Positions 10,176 through 20,829 of a stretch of DNA of 64,000 nt are shown here, piece by piece (within the stretch, counting starts at the first letter, position 1; every line of letters starts with the position of its first letter). The stretch lies in contig OZ020587.1 in assembly GCA_963971535.1 (NCBI GenBank), positions 158,885,328 to 158,949,327 on the forward strand. Direction: 5' to 3'. Made by a program: the position numbers and the translations under genes. Under the pieces are notes generated by a model, which was given only the letters and a program-made list of their open reading frames with translations, ran no database searches and was not told where the DNA came from. Origin of the DNA: Notolepis coatsorum (taxonomy: Eukaryota; Chordata; Actinopteri; Aulopiformes; Paralepididae).

Positions 10176-11559
10176 ATGGGTGCACACCGCAGTGGAGGTT
10201 GTTACATGACTACTAGTGGAGCAGTGCTTCACTAGTAGTAGACTTTGGTCAGCAGCCACCACTGGTGTTCCATGCTTAGTGAAGCAGGTGGCATCAGTCC
10301 TTTGCCCTGACATGGTGGAACGGTGTCATGAGGCGAGTCGGGCCGGCAGGTGGCTGGTGGGCTGATGAAGCCTATACCGCCGCGGTACAGAATTTAGCAG
10401 CGACTGGCAACATTGCTCAATTGGCTGTTTTTCTGTCAAAAATGGTGTCGGGTGGTGGGGCCTTAGGGCCAGCCAACGTCAAAACTATTGCGCAAGGTTT
10501 TGAGGTTATTCAGCTTTTGACCTAGCCGCAAGCTATAACCGCAGGGAGGGCTAGGATGCTGTCAACGGTTGTTCACAGGCATCTTTGGTTGGAGCAATCT
10601 CCCCTTGAGGAGGGGAGGGGTCTCCTCCTCAGGGCTCCCCTCTCCACTGGTGGACCTTGGTCTGTCCACGGAGGCACGGGCGGTATTTGACCTTGGCCCC
10701 ACAATGCCCCACACCGCGCAGCCAGAGGTGAGAGCACGGCCTCGCCAGCGGCTGCAGCGAGGCCCCTGGCCAGCGGCCATGTTTCCCCCGCCTGAGATAC
10801 CCTGGACACAAAGAAAACAGGTGATCACAAGGCCGACAGCCTCGGCGGCCCGAGGGATTGGCTATATTAGATGGGCACGCCCTAAAAAACCGTTGCCATC
10901 TAGCTGTGTCTAGCACGCTCTCCGGTTACTCCCCCCCCGCTACACTACGGGAGACAGGGCTCTGATTTGTTCCCTTTGGCTGCGGGCCGCGTTCTTCCAG
11001 TGAAGCGCTAGCAGCCCCACATTTCACTTCTCATAGAGACAGGGGCTGACACCCAGTTGCTAGCTAGGCCTGGGTCTGTCTATGAGAATGCTGTACTGTC
11101 AAGCGGTTCCCACACCTGGTGTTGTATCTGTCGACGGAGCAGGGTTCCCTGTATCAAAACATTTTTGTCAGAGGGGGAACTCTAGGCCCAGGAGGTCGCA
11201 GCGTGGGTTCCCTCATGAGGAGGATACAGAGGTGGTTTTCCAGTATGGAAATAGACCCGGTGAGAGACAAGTGGGAGTGGCTGAAGTTTCCCATGTCAGT
11301 ACTGGGGGACCTCGCCCTCTGGGCGGGTACGTCAGGAGCGCTCCTGGTCCTGGTCGCGCCGGGCCGGGGCTCAGCTGTGTGGTTCCCGGCCCTGATTCAG
11401 CTCTTGGTGGCCCCGCCGTGGCCTGTTCCGTGGTCACCGCAGGCCCTCTCTCAGGCACGCGGAACTCTGTTCTGCCTCCTGTTCTGGGGCAGCCTCTAGG
11501 CTTGGCTGCTGAAAGGATGAATCTGGTGGGGATGCGTCTTGACTCTTGACGGTTAACGC

Positions 11560-12390
11560 CATCCGGAACGCATGCGCTCCGTCCACTACCGCGGCTTACG
11601 CTGGGAAGTGGCGTATGGTCGAGAGTGGGGGGCAGAACATTGTTCAGCCACCCTCTCGTGAGACATTCTTGCTTGGCGCACAGCGTCTCAAGCCTGTGGA
11701 ACGATCTCTGTCTCCGAGTGGGGACCTCCAACTGTTCTGGAAAGGCTGTTGGGGGCCCCGTTTGGCCTTTTGAACAGGCGCCATTGGATCGTCTGTCTTA
11801 CGACCGCGTTCCTTTTTTGGGCCAGCACCTCCGCTAAATGCGTGGGTGAGCCATGTGCTCTCTCGGTGCGGCCTGAGTGCCTGTCTGTTCGGGCCGATAA
11901 CGGGGCGACTCTGAGCCCTAATCCGGTCTTCGTGCCAAAGGATATCCGGAGCTCTTTTCGCTCCAGGGATATTGTGATTCAGGCTTTTCAACCTCCTCCT
12001 CACGCTAGTGGGTTGGAGTCGGGCCTTCACCTGTCGTGTCCTGTCCGTACACTGGGGGTTACCTTAGTCGCACGCAGGGTCTCAGGGCTTCCGATCAACT
12101 GTTGTTTGTTACGGTGGCCCTCGCACGGGTGAGGCGCTGTCCAAGCAGCGCCTGTCACATTGGTTGTGCGAGGGCATTGCCCTTTGCTACACGTTGGCTG
12201 GACAGGTTCCCCCCGGGGGCGTCAGGGCACACTCCACTCGTGGTGTGGCGGCCTCTGCTGCCCTGTTAGGGGGGGCCTCGGTGGAGGACATCTGTGCTGA
12301 GGCCTCCTGGTCCTCCCCGGGTCCTTTCGTTAGGTTTTACCTCATGGACATGAATGGGGGTTCTGTCTCCCAGGCGGTTCTGAGGTTTCA
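11560..12390 (+). pseudogene. DIRS tyrosine recombinase, fossil
   Basis: The stretch resembles the C-terminal integrase-like protein of DIRS elements. An N-terminal SAM-like segment with APSTTAAYAGKWR is followed by a catalytic part with PNPVFVPKDI and later GVRAHSTRG, then SVEDICAEASWSSPGPFVRFY. The order of these blocks fits the family. It is a broken fossil and is interrupted at its 3' side by the LINE insertion. Confidence 0.75.
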
Positions 12391-15300
12391 AGTTTCAAGT
12401 TTCAAGTTTCTTTAATAGTTGTCATACAGAAGTACAGAATACTTTTGTACAAAATGCTTCTTACTGTTGCGCTCCAGAGACTGTGCATGACAAGATAAGT
12501 ATGAAATAAAAACATAGTAAAAATTAGAAGAAAAAAAAAGAGGTCACAGTGTTCAGTTTAGACATATGTACAATGTTCGTAGACGTAGTTACCATACAAT
12601 ATACAATACTGTGCAGTGTACTAGTATACAATACTATATAGTGCAAGGCATAAATGGACGAGGTGCAGTTTAGGTACAATTCACAGTAGGTGTACGAGTT
12701 GTAGTGCAAATCCTTTATCAATAAATATAAAGTGTAAGTGTGTTTGTGTGATCTAAAGTGTGGAGAGTGGGTGCTGCAGTGTGTTGTTTGTTTGAGTGAG
12801 TGTGTGTGTGCGTGTGGGTGTGTGTGCTGTGTGCATTTGATGGTTGTTGCATAGTGATTATTGTTCGTTTAGCGATTATTGTTCGTTTAGCAGCCTGATG
12901 GCCTGGGGATAGAAGCTCCTTCTGAGTCTTTCTGTGCTCGCCATAAGACTCCGGTATCGCTTGCCTGACGGCAGCAGTTCAAAGAGGCAGTTGTTCGGGT
13001 GGCTCGAGTCCTTAATAATTCTCTTAGCCTTCCCCTTGCACCGCTTGTTGTAAATGTTCTGGAGGGTGGGAAGCCCCCCTCTAATTGTGCGTTCGGCTGA
13101 ACGTGTCACTCTTTGTAGTCTGCTACGGTCTTGTGCAGTGCTATTCCCAAACCAGGAGGTGATGTTGCCGGTCAGGATGCTCTCTATTGTACATGAGTAG
13201 AAGTTCCTAAGGATCTTCTGACTGACTTGGAACTTCCTTAGGCGCCTGAGGAAGTAGAGGCGTGGTCGTGCCTTCTTCACAACACTGTCAATGTGTGTGG
13301 TCCATGTCAAGTCCTCGGATATGTGGGCTCCGAGGTACTTGAAACTGTTCACTCTCTCAACTGGTGCCCCGTCGATGCTGAGGGGGCTGTAGTCCTTGAC
13401 CCCCGACCTCCTGAAGTCCACAATCATCTCTTTTGTTTTGCTGACGTTCAGGGAGAGGCAGTTCTCCTGACACCACTGTGACAGGTTCTCTACCTCTTCC
13501 AGGTAGGCCCTTTCGTCGTTGGCAGAGATCAGGCCCACCACTACTGTGTCATCAGCAAATTTGATGATGGTGTTGTTGTTCCGCTGTGCTACGCAGTCAT
13601 GTGTGTACAGGGAGTAGAGGAGGGGGCTCAGAACACAGCCCTGGGGGGCCCCTATGTTGAGCGTGATGGATGAGGAGGTGCAGTTGCCGGCTCTTACCAC
13701 CTGGGGTCTGCCCGTCAGGAAGTCCAGGACCCACTGGCACAGGTCATAGTTCAAGCCCAGGTCCCTGAGCTTGGCTATGAGTTTGGAGGGGACTATGGTA
13801 TTGAATGCTGAGCTGTAGTCGATGAACAGCATTCTCACATAGTTCCCCTTCCTCTTGTCCAGATGTGATGCTGCTGTGTGCAGCACATGGGCTATGGCGT
13901 CCTCCGTGGACCTGTTGGGGCGATATGCAAATTGCAGAGGGTCCAGGTTGATGGGGAGGGAGGAACAGATGTAGCCCTTCACTAGCTTCTCAAAGCACTT
14001 CATGGCTATGGAGGTGAGGGCTACAGGGCGGTAGTCGTTGAGGCAAGCGGGCGTAGATTTTTTGGGTACAGGGATGATGGTGGACTTCTTCAGACAGGTG
14101 GGGATGACGGCCTGTTCCAAGGACAGGTTGAAGATGTCAGTGAATACCGGGGCCAGTTGGTCGGCACAGACTTTTAGGACGCGGCCGGGGATGCCGTCCG
14201 GTCCTGCTGCCTTCCTGATATCCACTTTTTTAAAGATCCGTCTCACCTCATGCTCTGTTACCCTGAACACTGAGTCTCCATCAGCAGACCCCCCCCCCCC
14301 CATTGCCGTGGTTTGTAGGCTGGTGTTGTTATTCACAGCCTCAAACCTCGCATAGAAGGAGTTGAGATCATTTGCTAAGGAGATGTCACTGTTCAGTTTG
14401 AGGGGGGTTCCTTTGTAGTCTGTCATTGTTCTGAGGCCCTGCCACATGCCTCTAGAGTCAGCCTGTTCAAACTGAAGTTCAACTTTATCCCTGTAACGCC
14501 GTTTTGCCTCTATTACTGCTCTCCTGACGTTGTATCTTGCCATCTTGTGTTCTTCCATGTTGCCTGTCACCAGCCCGGTGTTGTATGCTGATGTGCGCAC
14601 TTTCAGAGCCTCACGGACGGATTTGTCTACCCAGGGCTTTTGATTTGGGTAGATATTAATTTTGGTGGTGGGGATTATTACTTCTACCTGAGTACAGACA
14701 TAGTCAATCACCGTTTCGGTGTATTCGTTAATATTGGCTGTGTTATCACGGAATACACTCCATTCTGTGCTTCCCAGCACTGCTTGGAGTGACTCCACTG
14801 ACGTCACGGCCCAACGCTTAACCTCTCGCGAGACCACCGGCGTTCGCTTGAGACTCTGTTTGTACTTAGGCAAAAGAAAAATTGCGGCGTGATCGCTTTT
14901 ACCGAATGGACTAAGAGCCTGTGACTTGTACCCATTCTTAAATTGCGAGTATACATGGTCTAATATGTTCTCGCCTCTGGTGGGACAGGTCACATGCTGA
15001 TAGAAATTCGGCAGCACCTTTTTAAGACGCGCGCTGTTGAAATCCCCCAAGACCAAAATGGCCGCGTCAATGTTAGCTGCCTGGAGTTTGTTTACCTCGT
15101 CGTGAAGTTTTGAAAGTGCGACCTCAGTGTTCGCGTGTGGTGGAATGTACACTCCGATGAGGATGATGGACGTTAACTCTCTTGGGAGGAAGAAGGGTCG
15201 ACATTTTATCGTGATAAACTCCAGGTCTGGGGAGCAGTGGTTAGACATTTCCTTTGTGTTGCCTAAATCGCACCACTCCTTGTTTATCATGAAGGCAATG

Positions 15301-15880
15301 CCGCCTCCTTTCTTCTTTAGTGACTCTAATGCCGTCCGGTCTTTTCGTAGAACGAAGAAGTGGTCTGCCGGTTCTATTGCATGATTCGGGACATCTGGAC
15401 TCAGCCAAGTTTCTGTGAAACAGAGGACGTTACAATCCCGAATGTCCCTCTGGAATTGGATCCTTGCTCTGATGTCGTCCAATTTGTTTCCTATCGATTG
15501 CACATTGGCCAACAATATGCTGGGCAATGTGGTTCTGTGTCGTTTGGACCTCAGTCTGTTCCGGACCCCGGCTCTCTTTCCTCGTCTTCGCGGCGGCTTT
15601 TGGTCTTGTCCGTGGCCGGCATAACAAAGGATCTCGGCGGGCCATTTCTGCTGTTCAGCGATCCGATCCAGAGAGCAATCCAAACGGTAAGTTTTTCTTA
15701 ATCCAATGTCAATGATTGACTGACGGTCATACACATATAATGCACCAACCGTTGGTGCAAATAAAACTCCTAATACTATAAAAATTAACAAAATAAAGCA
15801 CAGTCTCGTCGGAGCGATCAGAAAGGCAGCCATCACAGCAGCGCCAGTTCTGGGACCTCTCCTGCATCCCGCCATCAGGT
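12385..15880 (-). mobile_element. Rex1/CR1-like LINE inserted in the DIRS element
   Basis: A nearly full-length non-LTR retrotransposon on the minus strand. Its 3' end is marked by a short tandem tail; on the plus strand GTTTCAAGTTTCAAGTTTC begins at 12385. Its 5' end lies just beyond the ATG at 15875. The single large frame (12876-15875) encodes endonuclease and reverse transcriptase. The insertion falls near the end of the DIRS recombinase region, and DIRS sequence resumes at about 15890. I could not define a target duplication with confidence. Low decay relative to the host element makes it clearly younger. Confidence 0.85.
12876..15875 (-). CDS. LINE ORF2: endonuclease and reverse transcriptase, apparently intact
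   Basis: An uninterrupted frame of 999 codons from the ATG at 15875; an in-frame ATG further out at 15983 would lie in the flanking DIRS sequence, so I prefer the inner start. Residues ~17-46 are strongly hydrophobic (FILLIFIVLGVLFAPTVGAL), which is unusual ahead of an endonuclease. A basic stretch follows (~94-115). The apurinic-type endonuclease runs from ~118, with ANVQSIGNK, FTETWL, GVYIPP, VLGDFNS and SDHAA. The reverse transcriptase, in the second half, has AAGPDGIPGR, FIDYSSAFNT, GAPQGCVLSPLLY and FADDTVV. The C-terminus (SLQ/TLQNIYN, LLPSGKRYRSL, FYPQAIRLLN) matches fish Rex1/CR1-type LINEs. No RNase H was seen. All catalytic signatures are present, so the copy may be competent, but activity is not shown. 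Confidence 0.88.
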   Translation of the reverse strand: MAGCRRGPRTGAAVMAAFLIAPTRLCFILLIFIVLGVLFAPTVGALYVYDRQSIIDIGLRKTYRLDCSLDRIAEQQKWPAEILCYAGHGQDQKPPRRRGKRAGVRNRLRSKRHRTTLPSILLANVQSIGNKLDDIRARIQFQRDIRDCNVLCFTETWLSPDVPNHAIEPADHFFVLRKDRTALESLKKKGGGIAFMINKEWCDLGNTKEMSNHCSPDLEFITIKCRPFFLPRELTSIILIGVYIPPHANTEVALSKLHDEVNKLQAANIDAAILVLGDFNSARLKKVLPNFYQHVTCPTRGENILDHVYSQFKNGYKSQALSPFGKSDHAAIFLLPKYKQSLKRTPVVSREVKRWAVTSVESLQAVLGSTEWSVFRDNTANINEYTETVIDYVCTQVEVIIPTTKINIYPNQKPWVDKSVREALKVRTSAYNTGLVTGNMEEHKMARYNVRRAVIEAKRRYRDKVELQFEQADSRGMWQGLRTMTDYKGTPLKLNSDISLANDLNSFYARFEAVNNNTSLQTTAMGGGGSADGDSVFRVTEHEVRRIFKKVDIRKAAGPDGIPGRVLKVCADQLAPVFTDIFNLSLEQAVIPTCLKKSTIIPVPKKSTPACLNDYRPVALTSIAMKCFEKLVKGYICSSLPINLDPLQFAYRPNRSTEDAIAHVLHTAASHLDKRKGNYVRMLFIDYSSAFNTIVPSKLIAKLRDLGLNYDLCQWVLDFLTGRPQVVRAGNCTSSSITLNIGAPQGCVLSPLLYSLYTHDCVAQRNNNTIIKFADDTVVVGLISANDERAYLEEVENLSQWCQENCLSLNVSKTKEMIVDFRRSGVKDYSPLSIDGAPVERVNSFKYLGAHISEDLTWTTHIDSVVKKARPRLYFLRRLRKFQVSQKILRNFYSCTIESILTGNITSWFGNSTAQDRSRLQRVTRSAERTIRGGLPTLQNIYNKRCKGKAKRIIKDSSHPNNCLFELLPSGKRYRSLMASTERLRRSFYPQAIRLLNEQ

Positions 15881-17077
15881 GGGCTAGCAGGGGTGTGTGG
15901 GTGTGGACCGCGGGGTGCTGTGTCACACGTGGTCCCGCCTGTGCTGTGCGTTCAGGGGTGCCTGGTTCCCCCTTTTTTCTCACTTTGGTGGAGTTGACTG
16001 CCTCCCCCCCTTAGTTAGGACTAGCGGGTGGACGGGACTCCCCTCCTCCCTGGCTGGGCCCTCAGGGGGTCCACTTGTCGGGCCACGCGTCCGCTCTGCC
16101 CCTTATCTCAATATGGCAGAGCGAGACGCGATAGCCAGTAATGAGATATAATGAAAGGTTATTTCATAACCTAGTTATATGACTACTGGCTGAGCGTCTC
16201 GCTCTTAGCGCCCTGAGGTCCCTTGGATGTTCTTCTGCTTATGGAAATCGAACTGGGAAGGGTGAGCGTGACCATTTCCGGCGTCATATAGGGAGACGCA
16301 TGGTAGTGGCTTGGTCACGTGCAAGTGGGTGCATTTGTTTGTTTCGCGTGCACGCTAGGTGCGTGGAGATAAGAGGTTATCTCAATATGGCAGAGCGAGA
16401 CGCTCAGCCAGTATTCATATAACTAGGTTATGAAATAACCTTTCGTTATAATAACACTTGTTTAACCAGTTATAACCAGTGATGGGAATAACGGCACTAT
16501 AAGTAACTTCGTTACTAACAGCGTTCGTTTTTTCAGTAACGAGTAATCTAACGGATTACTCTTCCAATCTTAATAACGTCGTTACCGTTACTACAAAAAA
16601 ATGCGGCGCGTTACTATGAATGAACCTGTTTCTTTCATCAGACATATCTCTGCGCCGAGAGGCAATAATAATGTTCTTCCTTGTTTAGTGGACAGTGCGC
16701 GAGCCAAGCATACATGCTGACGATTGGCTGAGGTTGAATACAATGTCATGGTAAGCCAATCAGAGGTGGAGGTGGGCGGGTGTCTAAAGCATCCAGAGTC
16801 TGACACACAGCGCGACAAGACAAGCGATCACTGATCAGTCAGCATGAGACCGCGGTCCGTGTAGTGTATGTTTTGAGCTCAAAAACGAATCCAACGAACA
16901 ACACAATGTCAACATGAGACCGCGGGTCCTTGAGCCACTTCCTGGTTTAATAGCACAGGCTTCAGCTGCTCAGAGATATATATATATCTGTATGTCATGC
17001 ATGTCTTAAATGTAATGATTAGATTAGTTTAGATGATTCGATTAGATTCTTATATCTGTATGTTGTGTATGTCATTG

Positions 17078-17180
17078 ATTGATTGATTGAAAAGTTTATT
17101 AACAGATTGCAGAATGGGTACAGTACAGTACAGCTCAATACATAAAATTGTTAAGGGGATGCAGACCAGAGAAAGACTTT
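17078..17180 (-). mobile_element. (TCAA)n-tailed retroposon 3' end, reverse copy
   Basis: Begins TTGATTGATTGATTGAAAAG and reads backwards through AGGGGATGCAGACCAGAG, the complement of the family seen at 7400-7825. It is joined head-to-head with the next copy, forming an inverted repeat of about 250 bp. Confidence 0.8.
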
Positions 17181-17335
17181 CGTCATAAATGTCATGAATT
17201 GAAAATGGGGGACCCTGATGTAAACAAGACGAAACTCTTTCTCTGGTCTGCATCCCCTTAACAATTGTGTGTATTGAGCCGTACTGTATTGTACCCATTC
17301 TGAAATCTGTTAATTAAAATGTTCAATCAATCAGT
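17181..17335 (+). mobile_element. (TCAA)n-tailed retroposon 3' end, forward copy
   Basis: Contains AAAATGGGGGACCCTGATGT, CTCTGGTCTGCATCCCCTTA and ends TTCAATCAATCAG. Both members of the pair keep the 3' tail, so this is two insertions or a duplication with inversion, not twin-priming of a single one. Confidence 0.8.
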
Positions 17336-17740
17336 ATATATTTGTTATTTATTTTTGGTATAGTGCTTAACAAGCATAATTTAATGTTGCCCAGTTGTGG
17401 CCTGTTGAGGGGCAATACATATCAAACGTTCCAAAACATCTATTCTGTTTGTATTTGTATGATCCACTATATAAACATAGTAATTATAATATCTACATAG
17501 CCTACACATGGCATTTGATTGGAGGCTAGTCTCACTTTGTCCCACAGCAACATTAAAATAGTTTAGATTTGTGTATGTTGTTTATGTAAAAAAAAATCTT
17601 GAAAGTAACGCAATAGTTACTTTCTGAAGTAACTAGTTACTTTTATAATTTGTAACTGAGTAAGTAATTTAGTTACTTTTTGGAAGAAGTAACTAGTAAC
17701 TGTAACTAGTTACTTTTTTAAAGTAACTTGCCCAACACTG

Positions 17741-17800
17741 GTTATAACACTTGTTTAACAAGTTTTAAGACTTGAACCAGTTGTTAACCATCAAGCCTTG
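17741..17800. repeat. Degenerate ~20-bp satellite between hAT and exon copy 2
   Basis: GTTATAACACTTGTTTAACA and following units align with 5214-5270, immediately before exon copy 1, confirming that the DIRS and hAT insertions split a duplicate of that region. Confidence 0.9.
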
Positions 17801-17808
17801 TGTTTCAG

Positions 17809-17886
17809 TGAGTGGAGAGACTACAGCTGCAGACGCCACACGGCCACTGAGGAGGAGAAACAGCGACAAAGGGAATCGTCCAGATA
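17809..17886 (+). CDS. 78-bp host exon, copy 2
   Basis: Acceptor TGTTTCAG precedes and donor GTGAGA follows, as in copy 1 at 5280-5357. The encoded peptide differs at one position (SDKGN for SNKGN). The phase is 1-1, matching the pyrin exons that follow 3.2 kb downstream with only repeats in between. The flanking intron is also duplicated (AGAATATTG then TGTGGCATGAATACCT in both), so this is a tandem genomic duplication. Selective constraint cannot be judged from one substitution. Confidence 0.55.
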
Positions 17887-17932
17887 GTGAGACCACATCT
17901 CTTTCTCTACATGTTGTTTATACTATGATATA

Positions 17933-17937
<5 letters not shown>

Positions 17938-17977
<40 letters not shown>
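17938..17977. repeat. (AT)n microsatellite
   Basis: An AT tract of about 20 units. The equivalent site after exon copy 1 (about 5400-5430) has only a short ATAAATATAT stretch. Confidence 0.95.
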
Positions 17978-17981
<4 letters not shown>

Positions 17982-18084
17982 TTACACAAATAATATATAT
18001 ATTAGTTCATGTAGGATACTAGAATATTGCTGCTGTGGCATGAATACCTTATTACTCCATATGCAGTGTCTTTCTTTCTTTGCT

Positions 18085-18164
18085 GTAAGACTTTAACCAG
18101 TTGTAAGACGTTAACCAGTTATACATCCTTAACCAGTTATACAACTTGTTTAACCAATTCTTAG
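18085..18164. repeat. Degenerate ~20-bp satellite, block 4
   Basis: AACCAGTT(G/A)TAAGAC units after the exon-copy-2 intron. The array is cut at TTCTTAG by the L2 element and resumes at 19251 with the same TTAGACTTTAACC phase. Confidence 0.85.
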
Positions 18165-19250
18165 GTGTTTTAGGGCCCCTCTATGCCAAAAAAGTATCTT
18201 TTATCAAAAGCCTTGGTGTCACTTTTGATAGTGATTTTAAATTTGACAGACAAATTGGGTCTGTAGTAAAAGGCTCCTTTTTTCAGTTGAGGCTCCTGAC
18301 CAAAGTGAAGCCCTACCTCTCTCCCAATGACCCGGAGTGTTATTCATGCCTTCATATCATCTAGGCTGGACTATTGTAATGCCCTCAGTATGTGGGTCTA
18401 GACCAGCTCTGCCCACGACGCCTGCAGCTGGACATTGCGCTCGTCACCAACGCATTAGACACCGGGTTCAAATCCGGCTGTCGGCGTTGCCTCCGGCTTG
18501 GGCTGGCCGTCATACTGGCTAAATTGGCAAAGTTAGCGGGTGGAAGTGGATGGGTGGTAATCTGGACGTTGTGGACAGCGACTCCTACAGGTCGGTTGGG
18601 GGACGCCTGCACAGCAAAGACAGGAAATAGCGGGGGTAGTGTGAGCCTCCCACACGTTACACCTCGCCAATGAGAGTCCGCGCTGGCAGGTGAAAAGATG
18701 TGACAGGCTGCCTCCTCGTGTACCGGAGGGGACACGTGATGCAAGGCTTCTATCCTCCCTATGACCAACCTGTGGGGGGCATTTGCGAGCAACGTTCAAG
18801 ACAGGGGAGGGGAGAATTGGAAACAGCGAAAATTGGGATGGGAGGAAAATTAGAAAAGAAGGAGAAAGAAGTGGATCAAATAAAAAATTGCGATGTTTGT
18901 GTTTAAGATATTAAATGGTCTGGCCCCTCAGTACCGAGCTGAACTTCTCCATGCTTGCGCCCCAGCTAGAGCACTGAGGTCATCAAACAAACTACTTTTA
19001 GATGTCCCAAGGTCTAGGCTAAAAACAAAAGGTGACAGTCTTCCACTACAAATGAGGTCTTGCGTTTTGAGGCTTGGTAAGCCATACATCCCCGGTCATG
19101 TCGTGATTGTTTTAATGTATTTGCAGCTTTTGATTTTGTGTATACTACGGTATTTTGTATTTTTAGTATTTCTGTTTTTATATTGTAAAGCACTTTGGTG
19201 CAACTTCGGTTGGTTTTAAATGTGCTATATAAATAAAGTTGACCTTGACC
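18165..19250 (+). mobile_element. L2-type LINE fragment, split by a SINE
   Basis: A 5'-truncated LINE. The upstream part encodes LGVTFDSDFKFDRQIGSVVK and FFQLRLLTKVKPYLSPND, the downstream part VFKILNGLAPQY and PARALRSSNKLLLDVPRSRL, both typical of the C-terminal region of fish L2 reverse transcriptase proteins. The 3' end TTGTAAAGCACTTTGG ... TGCTATATAAATAAAG with a short GACCTT tail is diagnostic of L2/CR1-type elements. A SINE (18425-18890) separates the halves. The reading frame is broken. Confidence 0.88.
18425..18890 (+). mobile_element. tRNA-derived SINE, second copy, inside L2
   Basis: Box B GGTTCAAATCC (18465-18475), GACAGCGACTCCTACAG and GAGAGTCCGCGCTGGCAGGTG match the SINE at 8287-8784. 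This copy is more diverged and its A-tail is replaced by an A-rich degenerate end. L2 sequence resumes right after it. Confidence 0.85.
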
Positions 19251-19446
19251 TTAGACTTTAACCAGTTTTTAAGACTTAACCAGTTCTTAGACTTTAACTC
19301 ATTGTAAGACTTCAACCAGTTATAAGACTTGTTTAACCAGGTCTTAGACTTCAACTAGTTTTAAGACTTTAACCAGTTCCTAGACTTTAACTCATTGTAA
19401 GACTTTAACCAGTTATAAGACTTGTTTAATCAGGTCTTAGACTTGT
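19251..19446. repeat. Degenerate ~20-bp satellite, block 5
   Basis: Units of AACCAGTTnTTAGACTTTAA and AACTCATTGTAAGACTT. Two ~100-bp higher-order units are recognisable (19270-19360 and 19370-19446), so the array also has a longer period. Confidence 0.9.
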
Positions 19447-19937
19447 TTAACCTCTTGAGCCCTAGCCCTATTTTCTGAAAATCCGCCTACATAATACAAA
19501 ATACATACCTAAGTAAATGGAAGATTGCTCCACTTCTACAAGGTCCATTTGCATGTTCTGGTACATCCGATGTCCATTTGGTCCACGGCATAACCCACCA
19601 CAACATATGGATCGGGGATATTTGACACGCTTCAATGGAACCGGGAGAACCGCTCGACTGGCCCGACCCAAAAAACTGCGCCCGGTGACATTTGACCGTT
19701 GCACAGGCCAAGATATAAGGTTTCAAAGGGTGCTCGATACCGCCGTCTAGCTGGATGCGGCCGGTATTGCACTTTGGCGATCTCAGACTCATTCCCTATG
19801 GTAACACCAAGGTCCCTGGATGAATAATGAATACAAATATCGAATAAAAGAATAAATGACCAAAACCCGAGATATCTGGCAGCCAACGCATGTCGAGTTA
19901 ACCCGACTTATCTCGGGTTTGGCAATTAAAGAGTTAA
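19447..19937. mobile_element. TTAA-flanked MITE-like element
   Basis: TTAA at 19447-19450 and 19934-19937 bounds a ~480-bp segment with weakly matching inverted ends (CCTCTTGAGCCC and the complement of GGCAATTAAAGAG). Near the right end AACCCGAGATA and TATCTCGGGTT form a hairpin around 19865-19920. No coding region. A piggyBac-derived MITE is the best guess. Confidence 0.5.
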
Positions 19938-20760
19938 AAACAATGATGAGTCTCACTACAGGGACGAGTGGTGCGGGAACAACAACCTCATTCTCAATGT
20001 GGAGAAAACTAAGGAGGTTGTTGTCGACTTCCGGAGAGCGCGCACCCAGCACCCTCCACTGACCATCAACGGTGCGGCGGTGGAGAGAGTGAGCAGCACC
20101 AAGGTCCTGGGTGTGCACATCACAGAGGACCTCTCCTGGAACACCAACACCGCATCACTGGCCAAGAAAGCTCAGCAGCGCCTCTACTTCCTCCACAAAC
20201 TGAGAAGAGCTGGAGCCTCAGTACCCATCCTGGGCACCATCGAGAGCCTCCTGACCAGCTGCATAACCGCGTGGTACGGCGGCTGCACGGCATCCTGCCG
20301 CAAGACCCTGCAGCGCACGGTCAGAACAGCTGAGAGGATCGTTGGTGCCCCCCTCCCCTCCCTCCAGGACATCTACAACACACGCCTGGCCCGCAAAGCA
20401 CTCGCATCGCGGGCGACATCATCCACCACCCTCACAGCGCTTCTTCAGTCTCCTGCCTCCGGGAGGAGAATGAGGAGCCTCCGAGCCAGGAGACTGAAAG
20501 ACGGCTTCATCCATCAGACTGTCAGGAGGCTGAACTCTTCCACATCTCCCCCCTCTCACTCTGCCCCCACAGCCTCGGGACTAGGACCCCCCCCCCCCCC
20601 ACACTCACACACACCATCCCACAGACACACTGCAACTTACTGACACTTTATTTTACTATGTACTACTGCTGCTAGAACATATTTGCACTAAGCTCATTTG
20701 ATTTCATATTGTGTGTTGTATATTGTGTCCTATGTTACTTTTGTGTTTTGTATTGTCTAG

Positions 20761-20829
<69 letters not shown>

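Larger units (their letters stand above)
9297..16446 (+). mobile_element. DIRS-type tyrosine-recombinase retrotransposon, broken
   Basis: Terminal inverted repeats of about 165 bp (9298-9464 and 16257-16440) and an internal complementary region near 16104-16205, which joins sequences of both ends, give the characteristic DIRS layout. Parts recognised on the plus strand are a short gag-like stretch near 10328-10525 and a tyrosine-recombinase region near 11560-12390, with motifs such as AHSTRGVA and EDICAEASW. No ordinary target duplication is needed for this family. The undisturbed satellite copy at 5216-5225 shows the empty site. The element is an old copy with more than ten breaks. It carries a LINE (12385-15880) and a retroposon tail (10035-10175). 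Confidence 0.85.
16477..17740. mobile_element. Non-autonomous hAT element with 8-bp target duplication
   Basis: Inverted ends CAGTGATGGGAATAACG (16477) and, complemented, CAGTGTTGGGCAAGTTACTT (ending 17740). It is flanked by a perfect 8-bp duplication GTTATAAC (16469-16476 and 17741-17748) of the satellite. Subterminal regions are rich in short GTAACT/AGTTAC motifs, as in Ac/Tol2-like hATs where they serve as transposase binding sites. No transposase is present. The interior is partly occupied by two head-to-head retroposon tails (17078-17335). Confidence 0.9.
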
